Shown here piece after piece: positions 8,090 to 17,204 of a DNA stretch of 38,743 nt. The first letter of the stretch is position 1, and the number at the start of each line of letters is the position of its first letter. Source of the stretch: Pseudolactococcus hodotermopsidis (lineage in GTDB: Bacteria; Bacillota; Bacilli; Lactobacillales; Streptococcaceae); contig NZ_BLLI01000013.1 in assembly GCF_011170085.1 (NCBI RefSeq), forward strand, positions 1 to 38,743. The letters run 5' to 3'. Under the pieces are notes generated by a model. That model saw only the letters and a program-made list of their open reading frames with translations, was not told the DNA's origin and made no database searches. The position numbers were made by a program, and so were the translations under genes.

Positions 8090-8791
8090 GTGGCATTAAA
8101 TAGTTTAGATGTTCAAAACAAAACATTTTCAACAAAATTACGTGGCTACAATAAAGGCGATGTTGATGATTTTCTTGATCTAATTGTTCGAGATTATGAT
8201 GATTTTGCAGCGAAACTTAAAGAACAAGACCGTGAGCTGAAAAGTTTGCGCGAGCGTGTGAATTATTTTGAGGGCATGAAAGATTCGCTCAATAAATCAA
8301 TCGTTGTGGCGCAAGGTGCAGCAGATAATTTGAAAGAGCAAGCCTCAAATGAAGCCAATACGATTACAAGTGAGGCAGGGCAAAAAGCTCAGTATATTTT
8401 GGAGGCTGCTAAGAAAGAGGCGGGTGGTATTCTCAACTCTGCCTCTGATGATGCACGCCGTTTGGTTAAAGAAACAGATGAATTAAAACGCAAGATGCGC
8501 ATTTATCATCAACGAATGACGTTAATGGTTGAAGCGCAACTTGAGGGTATCAAGTCTCATGAATGGGAAGATGTTTTGCGCCCGACTGCGACTTATATTG
8601 CTGATGGCGAGGATAAACTCAAAGAAATCATTGACGAGCATGATGGTAATACGGTTAAGATTAACCATTTTACAACTGAGGTGAAATCGGCACTTGATTC
8701 TGAGTTTGAAGCAGCAGCAACTCCGATTCAAGCAGAAGTTTCTAGCTTGAATGAGCAGAGTATTGCGCCAGAAGCTGATACTGAAAAATAA
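8090..8791 (+). CDS. divIVA: Cell division initiation protein DivIVA
   Basis: The 233-residue coiled-coil protein binds negatively curved membrane at poles and septa and recruits division and peptidoglycan factors. The N-terminal membrane-binding motif is intact (LNSLDVQNKTFSTKLRGYNKGDVDDFLD) and is followed by long heptad regions at residues ~35-130 and 140-200. Translation starts at a GTG (8090) with AAGGAGG 9 nt upstream. The C-terminus is acidic and variable. The next transcription unit is the ileS T-box leader, which starts just after the stop. Confidence 0.94.
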   Translation: MALNSLDVQNKTFSTKLRGYNKGDVDDFLDLIVRDYDDFAAKLKEQDRELKSLRERVNYFEGMKDSLNKSIVVAQGAADNLKEQASNEANTITSEAGQKAQYILEAAKKEAGGILNSASDDARRLVKETDELKRKMRIYHQRMTLMVEAQLEGIKSHEWEDVLRPTATYIADGEDKLKEIIDEHDGNTVKINHFTTEVKSALDSEFEAAATPIQAEVSSLNEQSIAPEADTEK

Positions 8792-8794
8792 AAC

Positions 8795-8998
8795 GATAAT
8801 GCGAAAATCAACAGATATTAACAGCGAGCAAGAGAATGGTGGAAGTCTTGTATTCCCTTTGTTGATGGACATCAGATTGTTTTGATGTTTTAAGTTTGGT
8901 CTCCTTTATCAGACTATTTGTGAGGCTTGTTTAGTATATCAAGTGAATTAGGGTGGTACCGCGGCTTTTCGTCCCTACGTCAAGCCTTTTTGTTTTTT
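8795..8998 (+). promoter_or_regulatory. T-box riboswitch (ileS leader)
   Basis: The T-box consensus AGGGTGGTACCGCG is at 8950-8963. It is followed by a terminator-like GGCTT/AAGCC hairpin and a T-run (CCTTTTTGTTTTTTT) ending near 8999. Upstream sequence has pairing potential for Stem I (for example ATCAACA with TGTTGAT). An ATC at 8871-8873 is a possible isoleucine specifier, but I could not fold the stem with confidence. Uncharged tRNA-Ile would stabilise the antiterminator. The only sense-strand gene downstream is ileS, about 0.9 kb away. Confidence 0.85.
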
Positions 8999-9080
8999 TG
9001 GCGCGATGACTTCGTTAGCTTTCAGCTCGTAGCCGTAAGGCTACTTCCCTTCAGCTGCCTTGTCCTCACGCCAAAAAAAC
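8992..9080. repeat. Perfect 12-bp inverted repeat around first tandem unit
   Basis: GTTTTTTTGGCG (8992-9003) and CGCCAAAAAAAC (9069-9080) are perfect inverted copies, 65 bp apart. The left arm includes the T-run of the T-box terminator. The interior holds a TAGCC-GTAA-GGCTA hairpin. Together they could form a long secondary stem in the leader RNA. Confidence 0.6.
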
Positions 9081-9610
9081 TCAAAAAAGTTTGTAAAATT
9101 TTTATCGCGATGATTTCGTTAGTTTTCATCTCTTAGCCGTATGGTATTTCCTTTCAGCTGACTTGTTCTCACGTCAAAAAAACTCGAAAAAGTTTGTAAA
9201 TTTTTATTGTGATGATGTCGTTAGTTTTCATCTCTTAGCCCAATGCTACTTCGGTTCAGTTGATTTGTTCTCATGACAAAAAACTCGAAAAAGTTTGTTA
9301 TCGCGATGATTTCGTTAGTTTTCATCTCTTAGCCGTATGGTATTTCCTTTCAGCTGACTTGTTCTCATGACAGAAAAACTCGAAAAAGTTTGTAAAATTT
9401 TTATTGTGATGATTTCGTTAGTTTTCATCTCTTAGCCGTATGGTATTTCCTTTCAGCTGACTTGTTCTCATGACAAAAAACTCGAAAAAGTTTGTAAATT
9501 TTTATTGTGATGATGTCGTTAGTTTTCATCTCGTAGTTGTAACAAAGGCTCGCTCGTCTTAGTAGCCTTGTCCTTACGTCAAAAAAGTTTGGAAAATTTT
9601 CTTGTCGTGA
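9003..9610. repeat. Six tandem ~100-bp non-coding units in ileS leader
   Basis: The units are anchored on T/GTCGTTAG-TTTCA at about 9011, 9115, 9217, 9311, 9414 and 9515, giving periods of 104, 102, 94, 103 and 101 bp. Each runs from GATGATTTCGTTAG through CTTAGCCGTATGG and CAGCTGACTTGTTCTCA to CTCGAAAAAGTTTGTAAA. Units 2, 4 and 5 are nearly identical; 1 and 6 are the most diverged. No open frame spans the array and it has no CRISPR-like spacer pattern. Function is unknown. Confidence 0.8.
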
Positions 9611-9620
9611 GAGGTTTGTT

Positions 9621-9767
9621 ATACTCATTTAACTGTAAAAAAACTTACGAAACTTTTGTGCTAGATTCGTCAATTCTAGGTGACAAGGCAAAGCGTACAG
9701 GTGTACGGTGAGAGTTGTCAACGACGAAGTGGCGAAAAGTGTTAGCTTTTTATAGTTAAACGAGTAT
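9621..9767. repeat. RUP/BOX-like small inverted-repeat element upstream of ileS
   Basis: This 147-bp element has imperfect 21-bp terminal inverted repeats (19 of 21 match) that begin ATACTCATTTAACT and end AGTTAAACGAGTAT, next to TA dinucleotides. It has no coding capacity. The interior contains GTAC-N4-GTAC and TGTCAACGACGAAG. The ATACTC/GAGTAT ends recall streptococcal RUP/BOX elements, thought to be mobilised by IS630-type transposases. It ends 129 bp before ileS. Confidence 0.6.
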
Positions 9768-9896
9768 AGTCACAGTTGTATCGAAAAAATGGACTTAAAA
9801 ACTTTAAAAACAGATAAAAACTATTCTGGTTTTAGAGTTGGTTGCCCGTACTAAATTGTTACCCAAATTGATAATAAAGAAAGTGAAGTTATTAAT

Positions 9897-12695
9897 ATGA
9901 AAATTAAAGAAACTTTAAATCTTGGCAAAACAGCTTTTCCAATGCGTGCTGGTCTGCCTAATAAAGAGCCACTCATGCAAGAGGCTTGGGATAAGGCTAA
10001 CCTTTATGCTTACCGTCTCAAAGAAAACGAGGGGAAACCGTCATTTGTTCTGCATGATGGTCCGCCGTATGCGAACGGCGATATTCATGTTGGGCATGCC
10101 TTGAATAAAATTTCAAAAGATATGATTATCCGTTACAAAAACATGGCAGGTTTTCGCGCACCATATGTGCCTGGCTGGGATACGCATGGCTTGCCGATTG
10201 AGCAAGTGCTGACTAAGCAAGGTGTCAAGCGTAAAGAGCTTGATCGTGCGGATTATTTGCGTCTGTGTCGGGATTATGCCCTATCGCAAGTAGCTATTCA
10301 GCGTAAAGGTTTCAAATCGCTCGGTGTTTTGGGCGATTGGGAACAGCCTTATATGACTTTGCAGCCTGAGTTTGAGGCAGCGCAAATTCGTGTTTTCGGT
10401 AAAATGGCTGAAAATGGTTATATCTATAAAGGCGCGAAACCGATTTATTGGTCGCCGTCATCTGAAAGCTCGCTTGCTGAGGCTGAGATTGAATATGAAG
10501 ATGTGCGTTCAGCATCAATTTTTGTTGCATTTAAAGCAACGGATACTAAGGGAATTTTGCCAGAAGATGTTGAATTTGTGATTTGGACAACTACGCCGTG
10601 GACAATTCCGTCAAATTTGGGAATTTTTGCACATCCTGACTATGATTATGTGGTTGTTGCTGTGAATGGACGTAAATTCGTTATCGCCTCAGAATTGCTT
10701 CATGCTGTGGCTGAAAAATTGGCATGGGAAAACTATGACGTCATCCAAACAGTTAAGGGAGCAGAACTTGACTTGATGACAGCCAAACACCCATTTTATG
10801 ACCGTGAAACCTTGGTCATGAATGCAGAATACGTTACGCTTGATTCGGGTACTGGGCTGGTTCACGTTGCACCAGGTCACGGGGAAGATGACTACATTTT
10901 CAGTCGGAAATATAAACTTGGTGTCTTGTCGCCAATTGATAATCGGGGTTATTATACGAATGAAGCACCAGGACTTGAAGGTCTTTTCTATGATGAAGGT
11001 AATAAAAAAGTTACAGAATTGTTAGAAGAAAATGATGCTTTGCTCAAACTTGAATTTTTCACGCATAGCTATCCGCATGACTGGCGTACTAAGAAACCTG
11101 TGATTTATCGCGCAACACCGCAATGGTTCGCCTCAATTGACAAATTTCGCGAGAATATTTTGAGCGAAGTTGAAAAAGTGGATTGGATTGTGCCATGGGG
11201 TAAAACGCGTTTATATAACATGATTCGTGACCGTGGTGATTGGGTTATCAGCCGTCAACGTGCTTGGGGCGTGCCATTACCGATTTTCTATGCTGAGGAT
11301 GGGACGGCGATTATAACACCTGAAACAACGGCACATGTTGCTGAACTTTTCGCTGAAAATGGTTCGGTTATCTGGTGGGAACGTGAGGCGAAAGACCTTT
11401 TGCCGACTGGTTTCACGCACCCAAGTTCGCCAAATGGGGCATTTACCAAAGAAACGGATATTATGGACGTTTGGTTTGACTCGGGTTCGTCTTGGCATGG
11501 CGTGCTCAATCAGCGGGAAGAATTGACTTATCCAGCCGACCTTTACCTTGAGGGTTCTGACCAGTATCGTGGTTGGTTCAACTCGTCTATCACGACTTCT
11601 GTTGCTGTTAATGGTATTGCGCCATACAAGGCGGTGCTGTCGCAAGGTTTCGTCCAAGATGCCAAAGGGCGTAAGTTTTCTAAATCTTTGGGCAATGGGA
11701 TTGCACCGAAAGACGTGACCAAACAGTATGGTGCAGATATTCTGCGCTTATGGGTTGCTAGCGTTGATAGTACGTCTGATGTGCGTGTTTCTATGGATTT
11801 GATTGGTCAAACTTCAGAAAGTTATCGTAAAATTAGAAATACATTGCGTTTCTTAATTGCCAATACCTCTGATTTTGATAAATCAAAGGATACGATTGCT
11901 TTTGCTGACTTGCATGGTTCTGATAAATATCTTTTGATTCGTCTGAATCAGGTTGTGACATCGGTGCGCGAGGCTTACGATCGTTATAATTTCATGGAGG
12001 TTTATCGGACGATTTTCAATTTCTTGACTAATGATTTGTCTGCTTTCTATCTTGATTTTGCTAAGGATATTGTTTATATTGAGTCTGAAAATTCTTTTGC
12101 TCGTCGTCGAATGCAAACGGTTATGTATGAGATTCTGGTTAAATTGACGAAATTGCTTGTGCCGATTGTGCCACATACTGCTGAGGAAATTTGGACTTAT
12201 CTGGAACAAGAAGAGGAGGCTTACGCTTATTTGGCTGAGATGCCAAATGCTACCGTTATTGCAGATGCAGATGAAATTCTTGATTTATGGTCAGCATTTC
12301 TTGACTTCCGCGCAGGCGTGCTAAAAGCGCTTGAAGTTGCGCGCGAGGACAAGGTTATCGGCAAGTCGCTTGAGGCTAGCGTAACGGTTTATCCTGATGA
12401 AGTGACCAAGGTGCTGATTGCAAGCATTGCTGAGCAAGAAGATGTTGCAACACTTTTGATTGTGTCTGAATTTGCTATTTCTGACGAGATTGCGCCTGAG
12501 GAGGCGGTAAAGCTTGATGAAATTGCAATCAAAGTTGCGCATGCTCATGGCGAGGTTTGTCAACGTTGTCGTCGTTTGGATAATACAGTTGGGGCAAATG
12601 CGAATCCGCATTTTGCTGAATTGTGTGACCATTGTGCGACGATTGTTTCTGCTGAATTTCCAGAAGTTGCGACTACTGGTTTTGAAGAAAAATAG
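9897..12695 (+). CDS. ileS: Isoleucyl-tRNA synthetase
   Basis: The 932-residue class I synthetase charges tRNA-Ile. The HIGH motif appears as HVGH in [17 protein letters not shown] and the KMSKS loop as [16 protein letters not shown] and [13 protein letters not shown] mark the CP1 editing domain, and [12 protein letters not shown] completes the active site. The C-terminal zinc ribbon is present as CQRC...CDHC near residues 880-910. Length is normal for the bacterial type. The ribosome binding site is weak (GAAAGTGAAG). Expression is probably set by the T-box far upstream unless a local promoter exists behind the repeat array. Confidence 0.97.
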   Translation: MKIKETLNLGKTAFPMRAGLPNKEPLMQEAWDKANLYAYRLKENEGKPSFVLHDGPPYANGDIHVGHALNKISKDMIIRYKNMAGFRAPYVPGWDTHGLPIEQVLTKQGVKRKELDRADYLRLCRDYALSQVAIQRKGFKSLGVLGDWEQPYMTLQPEFEAAQIRVFGKMAENGYIYKGAKPIYWSPSSESSLAEAEIEYEDVRSASIFVAFKATDTKGILPEDVEFVIWTTTPWTIPSNLGIFAHPDYDYVVVAVNGRKFVIASELLHAVAEKLAWENYDVIQTVKGAELDLMTAKHPFYDRETLVMNAEYVTLDSGTGLVHVAPGHGEDDYIFSRKYKLGVLSPIDNRGYYTNEAPGLEGLFYDEGNKKVTELLEENDALLKLEFFTHSYPHDWRTKKPVIYRATPQWFASIDKFRENILSEVEKVDWIVPWGKTRLYNMIRDRGDWVISRQRAWGVPLPIFYAEDGTAIITPETTAHVAELFAENGSVIWWEREAKDLLPTGFTHPSSPNGAFTKETDIMDVWFDSGSSWHGVLNQREELTYPADLYLEGSDQYRGWFNSSITTSVAVNGIAPYKAVLSQGFVQDAKGRKFSKSLGNGIAPKDVTKQYGADILRLWVASVDSTSDVRVSMDLIGQTSESYRKIRNTLRFLIANTSDFDKSKDTIAFADLHGSDKYLLIRLNQVVTSVREAYDRYNFMEVYRTIFNFLTNDLSAFYLDFAKDIVYIESENSFARRRMQTVMYEILVKLTKLLVPIVPHTAEEIWTYLEQEEEAYAYLAEMPNATVIADADEILDLWSAFLDFRAGVLKALEVAREDKVIGKSLEASVTVYPDEVTKVLIASIAEQEDVATLLIVSEFAISDEIAPEEAVKLDEIAIKVAHAHGEVCQRCRRLDNTVGANANPHFAELCDHCATIVSAEFPEVATTGFEEK

Positions 12696-12742
12696 ATATA
12701 GACGTGTTTAAGCACAAAAATAAAATAGATTTCGGCTAGTAT

Positions 12743-12770
12743 AAAAGCGCTCAATAAGGGCGCTTTTTGC
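12743..12770 (+). terminator. Terminator after ileS
   Basis: AAAAGCGC pairs with GCGCTTTT across a 9-nt loop and a T follows; it lies 48 bp below the ileS stop. Confidence 0.75.
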
Positions 12771-13016
12771 TTTATTTGGGAATTCAATGTGCCTGTTTAA
12801 ACAGGTAGAGATGGCTTAGGATATAATAGGCGAATGATATTAATGAGATAAACATTAGGTTTTCTTGTAGAGTTGAGGAGACTTCAATACGCCAAAAGTT
12901 GAGTTGGTAATGCCTAAAAAAACTTGGGATAACAAAACATAAAACTATTGTGAGCCAAACTGAAAATCGGAATTTTCGACGTTGCTTTGTCTGAAAAAAT
13001 AAAATGATTTGTTATT
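12771..13016. other. Intergenic region: 14-bp palindrome and 17-bp stem-loop
   Basis: No gene is seen. CCTGTTTAAACAGG at 12792-12805 is a perfect palindrome and could be an operator. A perfect 17-bp inverted repeat (12989-13005 with 13014-13030, 8-nt loop, arms beginning GTCTGAAAAAATAAAAT) overlaps the 3' end of the minus-strand pseudogene and probably terminates transcription. Confidence 0.55.
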
Positions 13017-13466
13017 TTATTTTTTCAGACAATAATCATCACGAGGATCAGCAAAAAGTAGGGTGATAAACACTGTAAAAAGTGAGAAATAACTGTGTTC
13101 TCGTCCGTTGATTTCGATGGTATTGATACTTTGCACAATCGGAAAGAAAAATAGATAGGGGATGACAAGGCAGATATTTGTTTTGAAAATCTGCCAAATA
13201 CTGATGTTTGGAATGACTTTGAGAATTTCTTGTGCTGCCTCTTTTGGCTGATTGCCAAAGAACCTTTCTGCTGAAATGCCGTCAAGTTCGGCGGTTTTGA
13301 GGTCATTTGCGATTTCATTTATTTTTTATTCAAGTTCAATGGGGGATTTAAAAAAAGCGTTATTTCGGAGGTAAATGGTTAAATTTAGCAGAAAATTTTT
13401 ATTGTTAAGCGTTAGAGTTTGACTGATTTTATCATTGTCGAGCGTGAGTTCTTTGAGAGTTGGCAT
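13017..13466 (-). pseudogene. Membrane protein of PadR-associated family, copy 3 (nonsense)
   Basis: Reading from an ATG at 13466 with AAGGAG upstream gives MPTLKELTLDNDKISQ and so on, in frame to a stop at 13017, but with a TAA at 13326-13328 inside the conserved stretch (ELE-stop-KINEIAND; the sister copy reads ELKINEIAND). After it come KTAELDGISAERFFGNQPK and two hydrophobic segments (LVIPYLFFFPIV and SLFTVFITLLF). The layout (helical N-terminus, N-D--A--DGISA---FFGN-P block, membrane C-terminus) resembles the DUF1129/HAAS-type proteins often found with PadR regulators; the family name is tentative. It is one of four related units in a row. Confidence 0.65.
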
Positions 13467-13471
13467 GGGTG

Positions 13472-14153
13472 TTACTCCTTATTTTTTAGAAAATGTTTGA
13501 GAATGTAGGAAGCGCCGATGATAACGAAGATAAAGCTGTGTATTGGTTTGATAACTGGTGGTAGTTCAATCTGCCAAAAGTAGCGTTGCCATTTTTCAAT
13601 CAATTGTGGCATGAACAGCCATAAGGCAACTGCTAAGCAAAATATTGCTAGGCTTAATAATTGATAACCTTGTCGATGTTTGGCGTTAAAAGCTGAAAGA
13701 TTGAGGCATTTATTGAGGATGAAAAAGAGAATTGCTGTGAAAATGAGGCAGATAATCAATGAGAGGACAGCAAAGATAGAGGTGCGTTTGACCGTTGATT
13801 TGTCGGGTGTAGAGTGTGGCGATTGGGAGGCTGTAAATGAGGAGAATTGACGTGAGAATAGTATTTTCTTTGATAAATTGCCAGTTACTTTTCTTGGGTA
13901 GGGCTTTGAGGAGTTCCTTTGTGGCGACTTTGGGTTGATTGCCAAAGAACTTTTCGGCGGAAATGCCGTTTGCTTGAGCGTTTGCGATGTCATTTGCGAT
14001 TTCGTTGATTTTCAGTTCGAGCGTTAATTTATCTTTGAAAGTTGCCAGTGTTGCCAGATGTAGTGCCAAATCGTTTACGAAAGTGGCGTTTTCTTCATCA
14101 AGTTGAGAGATGATTTTTTCTGTTTCCTTGGAAATTTGTTTAAGTGTTGTCAT
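13472..14153 (-). pseudogene. Membrane protein of PadR-associated family, copy 2 (frameshift)
   Basis: The start is the ATG at 14153 with AAGGAG 6 nt upstream (MTTLKQISKETEKIISQ). The conserved block NEIANDIANAQANGISAEKFFGNQPK is intact. After QING (near nt 13790) the frame continues as a non-hydrophobic, Cys/His-rich string, while the +1 frame gives the expected membrane segments (RTSIFAVLSLIICLIFTAIL, then LAIFCLAVALWLF and FIFVIIGASYIL) down to the stop at 13472. One indel therefore separates the domains. A functional short product from the first frame cannot be excluded. Confidence 0.65.
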
Positions 14154-14218
14154 GTCTTGCTCCTTTTTTGTAGCAAATGAAACGATAATAAGAAATATCA
14201 GCCAAACTAACGGAAATT

Positions 14219-14940
14219 TCAATTATCACAGCTTGTAGTACGTGCCATTTTAGTTAGTTTGGCTGACCTTTTAAAGAAGAAAAAGTGTATGAGAATAACG
14301 CTAAAAATTGATAAGGCAACTATGATAAAGTGTGTAAAACCGAGTACTTCAAAGCAGAGAAAGTGAAAGTCGTATCTGCTTGGTGGACTAAAGAGAATGC
14401 CAACAAAACCAACGATACTACCGATAAAATAAGCGATAGTCAGTAGTTTATAGTAAGTTTTGAATCTACTTTTGTTAAATGCTAGCAGATGAATCATTTT
14501 CATTATGATGACAATATGTAAGATGTAAAAAATGAGAATTATGATAAAAATGGGAGTGAGAAATAAGTCTGCACGACGCCATTGATTTCTTTGTCAAATA
14601 ATGTTGGCGTCAGGCTACTAATAAATAAGATGACGAGAGTTGGCAAAGCTTGTTTGAAAAGTTGTCTATTACTTGCGTTTGGCATGGCTTCGAGAATCTT
14701 GTCAGCTGTGATTTTAGGAGTATTACCGAAAAAATCGTAAGCAGAGATACCGTCCGCTTGCGCTGTGGCAATATCATTTAAAATTTCACTGACTTTATTT
14801 TGAAATAGACTTGTGTCTTTTAAATAGGCTTTTGTTGTTAGCGATACAAGCAGATTCATCGCAAATTTTATATTTTCTTTATTGAGCGTGTGGTTGATTA
14901 GGGAAATGATCTCAGATTCGAGCTTTTGGTTATGTGTCAT
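14219..14940 (-). pseudogene. Membrane protein of PadR-associated family, copy 1 (frameshift)
   Basis: It opens at the ATG at 14940 (MTHNQKLESEIISLINH) and carries the block SEILNDIATAQADGISAYDFFGNTPK at residues ~48-73. The frame ends at 14539 shortly after KEING, while another frame continues the membrane part from about 14560 (LFLTPIFIIILIFYILHIV, then further hydrophobic helices) to 14219. The break is in the same domain boundary as in copy 2 but with a different frame shift, so the two events look independent. Confidence 0.65.
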
Positions 14941-15091
14941 GAGTTTTTTTCCTTTTCAATTTTAGCAATAAAAGTATTTTCGGCGTGCCACGCAGATAAG
15001 CAGTCAGCGAGATGAAAAATTGTTGATTTTCCTTGTTTAAGTGCATAGCAAGCTGATCATTATCTGCTTTAACGTGACTTGCATTTGTCAT
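14930..15091 (-). pseudogene. N-terminal remnant of a fourth copy (53 aa)
   Basis: A GGAGGAAAGCC ribosome binding site precedes the ATG at 15091, giving MTNASHVKADNDQLAMHLNK followed by ENQQFFISLTAYLRGTPK and a Lys-rich end. The stretch LNKENQQFFISLTAYLR aligns with the N-termini of the three downstream copies (LNKENIKFAMNLLVSL and LNNKNFLLNLTIYLR), but the rest is missing. Its stop overlaps the start of copy 1 by a few bases. Confidence 0.5.
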
Positions 15092-15436
15092 ATGGCTTTC
15101 CTCCTTGTGTTAAATCTTCAAAAATGTTGATGAATTTGCCAAATCTGGCGATAAAATCTTTGGTTGCTTGCCTGCCGTCATTGGAGAGTGCGTAGTATTT
15201 GCGACTGGGACCTTCGGCAGATTTTCGTGTTTCGGTCGTTACTCAGTTGTTTTTTCAAATTTGGTCAATATTGGATAAATTGTGCCCATGGAAACGTCGT
15301 CAAAACCGATTGTCGCAAATTTTTGGGAAATTTCATAACCATAAAGGCTGTCAGATTTACCGATAATCATCAGTAAAAATCCCTCAACAATGCCTTTTCT
15401 CAGCTGACTTTCATTGATATAGTCGATTTTGCTCAC
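15069..15436 (-). pseudogene. PadR-family transcriptional regulator, frameshifted
   Basis: The first frame, from a GTG at 15436, gives the PadR winged-helix start: LRKGIVEGFLLMIIGK, SLYGYEISQKF, VSMGTIYPILTKFEK. It hits TAA at about 15239. A different frame then supplies the rest of a PadR wing and C-terminal helix, VTTETRKSAEGPSRKYYALS followed by NDGRQATKDFIARFGKF, to a stop at 15069. A single indel near 15240 would rejoin them. PadR proteins sense small compounds and repress adjacent genes; an 8-bp dyad at 15452-15472 lies just upstream. The start has a poorly spaced ribosome binding site. Confidence 0.75.
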
Positions 15437-15451
15437 TTCCTTTCTTGAATG

Positions 15452-15472
15452 CTATTATGCCTAACATAATAG
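15452..15472. promoter_or_regulatory. Candidate PadR operator dyad
   Basis: CTATTATG and CATAATAG are perfect 8-bp arms separated by 5 bp. The dyad is located 15 bp upstream of the padR start and 50 bp upstream of the importer-operon promoter, in the divergent intergenic region. Confidence 0.5.
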
Positions 15473-15522
15473 TGGAAAAGAAAAAAATGCAAAAGTTATA
15501 CGACTTAATTTGTAAAAAAGTA

Positions 15523-15551
15523 TTTACATTTCTGGAATATTATGTTATCTT
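15523..15551 (+). promoter_or_regulatory. Promoter of the importer/nitrogenase-like operon
   Basis: TTTACA at 15523-15528, a 17-bp spacer and TATCTT at 15546-15551. The transcript would start near 15558, leaving a short leader of about 32 nt before the TTG start at 15590. Confidence 0.5.
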
Positions 15552-15589
15552 TAAATAGTTACGAAATAAAAAATATTAGGAGAATTATT

Positions 15590-17182
15590 TTGAAGAAATT
15601 CATATCATTTATCAGTTTGTTAGTTTGTGCCTCAGTATTGGTTGCTTGTTCTGGCAAAAAGTCGGCAGATTCAAATCAATCGTCAATTCCTGCTACTGGT
15701 GCTGAAAAGATTGTCAAAATTGGTTGGCAAGATAGTGGCTTTTTGTCGCCATTTACATTTACGAAGGCGGGGCCTGGTGGCTACTTACGTAATAGTTTTA
15801 TTTTTGATGCTTTAACTTGGAAAGATGAGACGGGTGTGATTCCTTGGCTTGCTAGTGATTGGGAAATATCGGAAGATGAATTAATTTACACGTTTACGAT
15901 TGTTGACAATGCTAATTTTTCAAATGGTGAGGCTTTGACGGCATCGGATGTTGCATTTTCTTATGATTATTTCAAGAAATATGGTTATCAATGGAGTGCT
16001 GATATGTCTAAAATTGAAAAGACAGAAGTCATTGATAAAACACATGTTAAAATCACTTTAACAGAAAAATTTGTACCTTTTATTTCAGAAATTGCTGGTA
16101 TTTTACCTATTATTCCAGAATCAATTTGGAAAGATGTCACAGATCCTAAGCATTATTTGAAAGCAGACGCTTTGATTGGTTCAGGACCATTTGTCTTGAA
16201 AAAATATGATGAAGCTGCTGGTAATTATCAATTTGAGAAAAATTCTAACTATTTCAAAGGTAATGTAACGGTTGCAGGTGTTCAATATCTGGCTGTTCAA
16301 GATCGGATGTTGTCATTGACAAATAAGGAAATTGATGGAGGGATGACCTTTAGCCATGCGCAAAAAGTTGAGATGGAAAAGCAAGGGTTTACGGCTTTAG
16401 CAAGTGAGCCAACAGGTAGTGCTGTACGGATTGTTTTCAATCTTAACAAGAAACAATTTGCCTCTAAGGAATTGCGCCAAGGGATTGCCTATGCCCTAGA
16501 TCGGGCTGAGATTTCTAAAAAAGTATTGGGAAGCGATCAACCGATGGTCGGAAGTGCGGGGGTGATTCCACCAGACTCTGATTGGTATAATGAAAATGTG
16601 AAGCAATATGCCTACGATACGAAAAAAGCAGAAGAAATTTTTACTTCTTTGGGATATGAGAAAGTTGATGGGCATTATCAGGAGTTGAATCTGAAATTGA
16701 TTTCTAGTGGCGAATCAAAAGAGGCGTTGATCATGAAAGATATGCTAGCAAAAGTTGGTGTGACTTTGGAAGTTCAGGCGCTTGATGCGGCAGCATTTAA
16801 CCAAGCTTTGGCTGATAATGATTATGATATGGCGATTACAGGGCATATTGGTTATTCTGGCGATCCTGATTTCTTACGACTTTGGTTCTCAGGTCAAGCC
16901 TATAATACTTTTGCGGGCACTGCTGTTTTTGAAAATAAAGTTTATCAAGAGTTGGCAACTTTACAGATGTCACAATCAGACGAAAAAGCGCGTCACGAGA
17001 CGGTTAATAAAATGCAAGATATTTTAGCAGAAGAGTTGCCGACACTTTTACTTTATCATCGACCATTTTACTTTATGTACGATGCGACAGTCTTTGATGG
17101 TTGGTTTAATACAGCAAATGGTATTTCAGACGGTATTCCGTTGACGGATAATAAATTAGCCTTTGTTGATGTGACAAAATAA
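15590..17182 (+). CDS. ABC importer substrate-binding lipoprotein (SBP_bac_5, peptide/nickel type)
   Basis: The protein is an extracellular lipoprotein of 530 residues. I chose the TTG at 15590, with AGGAG 7 nt upstream, because it yields a proper lipoprotein signal (MKKFISFISLLVCASVLVAC) with the lipobox LVAC; an upstream ATG at 15542 overlaps the promoter. The mature part is a cluster C binding protein (WEISEDELIYTFTIVDNANFSNG, ALTASDVAFSYDYF, ELRQGIAYALDR), the fold used for oligopeptides, nickel chelates, haem and other ligands, so the substrate cannot be read from the fold. The permease gene follows after 22 bp. It heads a ten-gene operon ending with nitrogenase-like genes, so its ligand is probably linked to that enzyme. 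Confidence 0.88.
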   Translation: MKKFISFISLLVCASVLVACSGKKSADSNQSSIPATGAEKIVKIGWQDSGFLSPFTFTKAGPGGYLRNSFIFDALTWKDETGVIPWLASDWEISEDELIYTFTIVDNANFSNGEALTASDVAFSYDYFKKYGYQWSADMSKIEKTEVIDKTHVKITLTEKFVPFISEIAGILPIIPESIWKDVTDPKHYLKADALIGSGPFVLKKYDEAAGNYQFEKNSNYFKGNVTVAGVQYLAVQDRMLSLTNKEIDGGMTFSHAQKVEMEKQGFTALASEPTGSAVRIVFNLNKKQFASKELRQGIAYALDRAEISKKVLGSDQPMVGSAGVIPPDSDWYNENVKQYAYDTKKAEEIFTSLGYEKVDGHYQELNLKLISSGESKEALIMKDMLAKVGVTLEVQALDAAAFNQALADNDYDMAITGHIGYSGDPDFLRLWFSGQAYNTFAGTAVFENKVYQELATLQMSQSDEKARHETVNKMQDILAEELPTLLLYHRPFYFMYDATVFDGWFNTANGISDGIPLTDNKLAFVDVTK

Positions 17183-17204
17183 GGTAGAATGAGGCGTTAA
17201 ACAT

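Noticed and set aside
8927-9136. Small protein of 69 residues in the T-box/array region
   Set aside because: It runs through the T-box terminator and the first tandem unit, with no ribosome binding site and no recognisable protein pattern.
9003-9610. CRISPR array
   Set aside because: The repeated unit is ~100 bp and contiguous, with no unique spacers and no cas genes nearby.
13472-14940. Programmed ribosomal frameshifting in the two membrane-protein copies
   Set aside because: The two copies need shifts into different frames, no shared slippery site is seen, and neighbours padR and copy 3 are also broken, so decay is the simpler reading.
15164-15376. Plus-strand small protein in the padR region
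   Set aside because: It is antisense to the readable PadR frames and has no supporting features.
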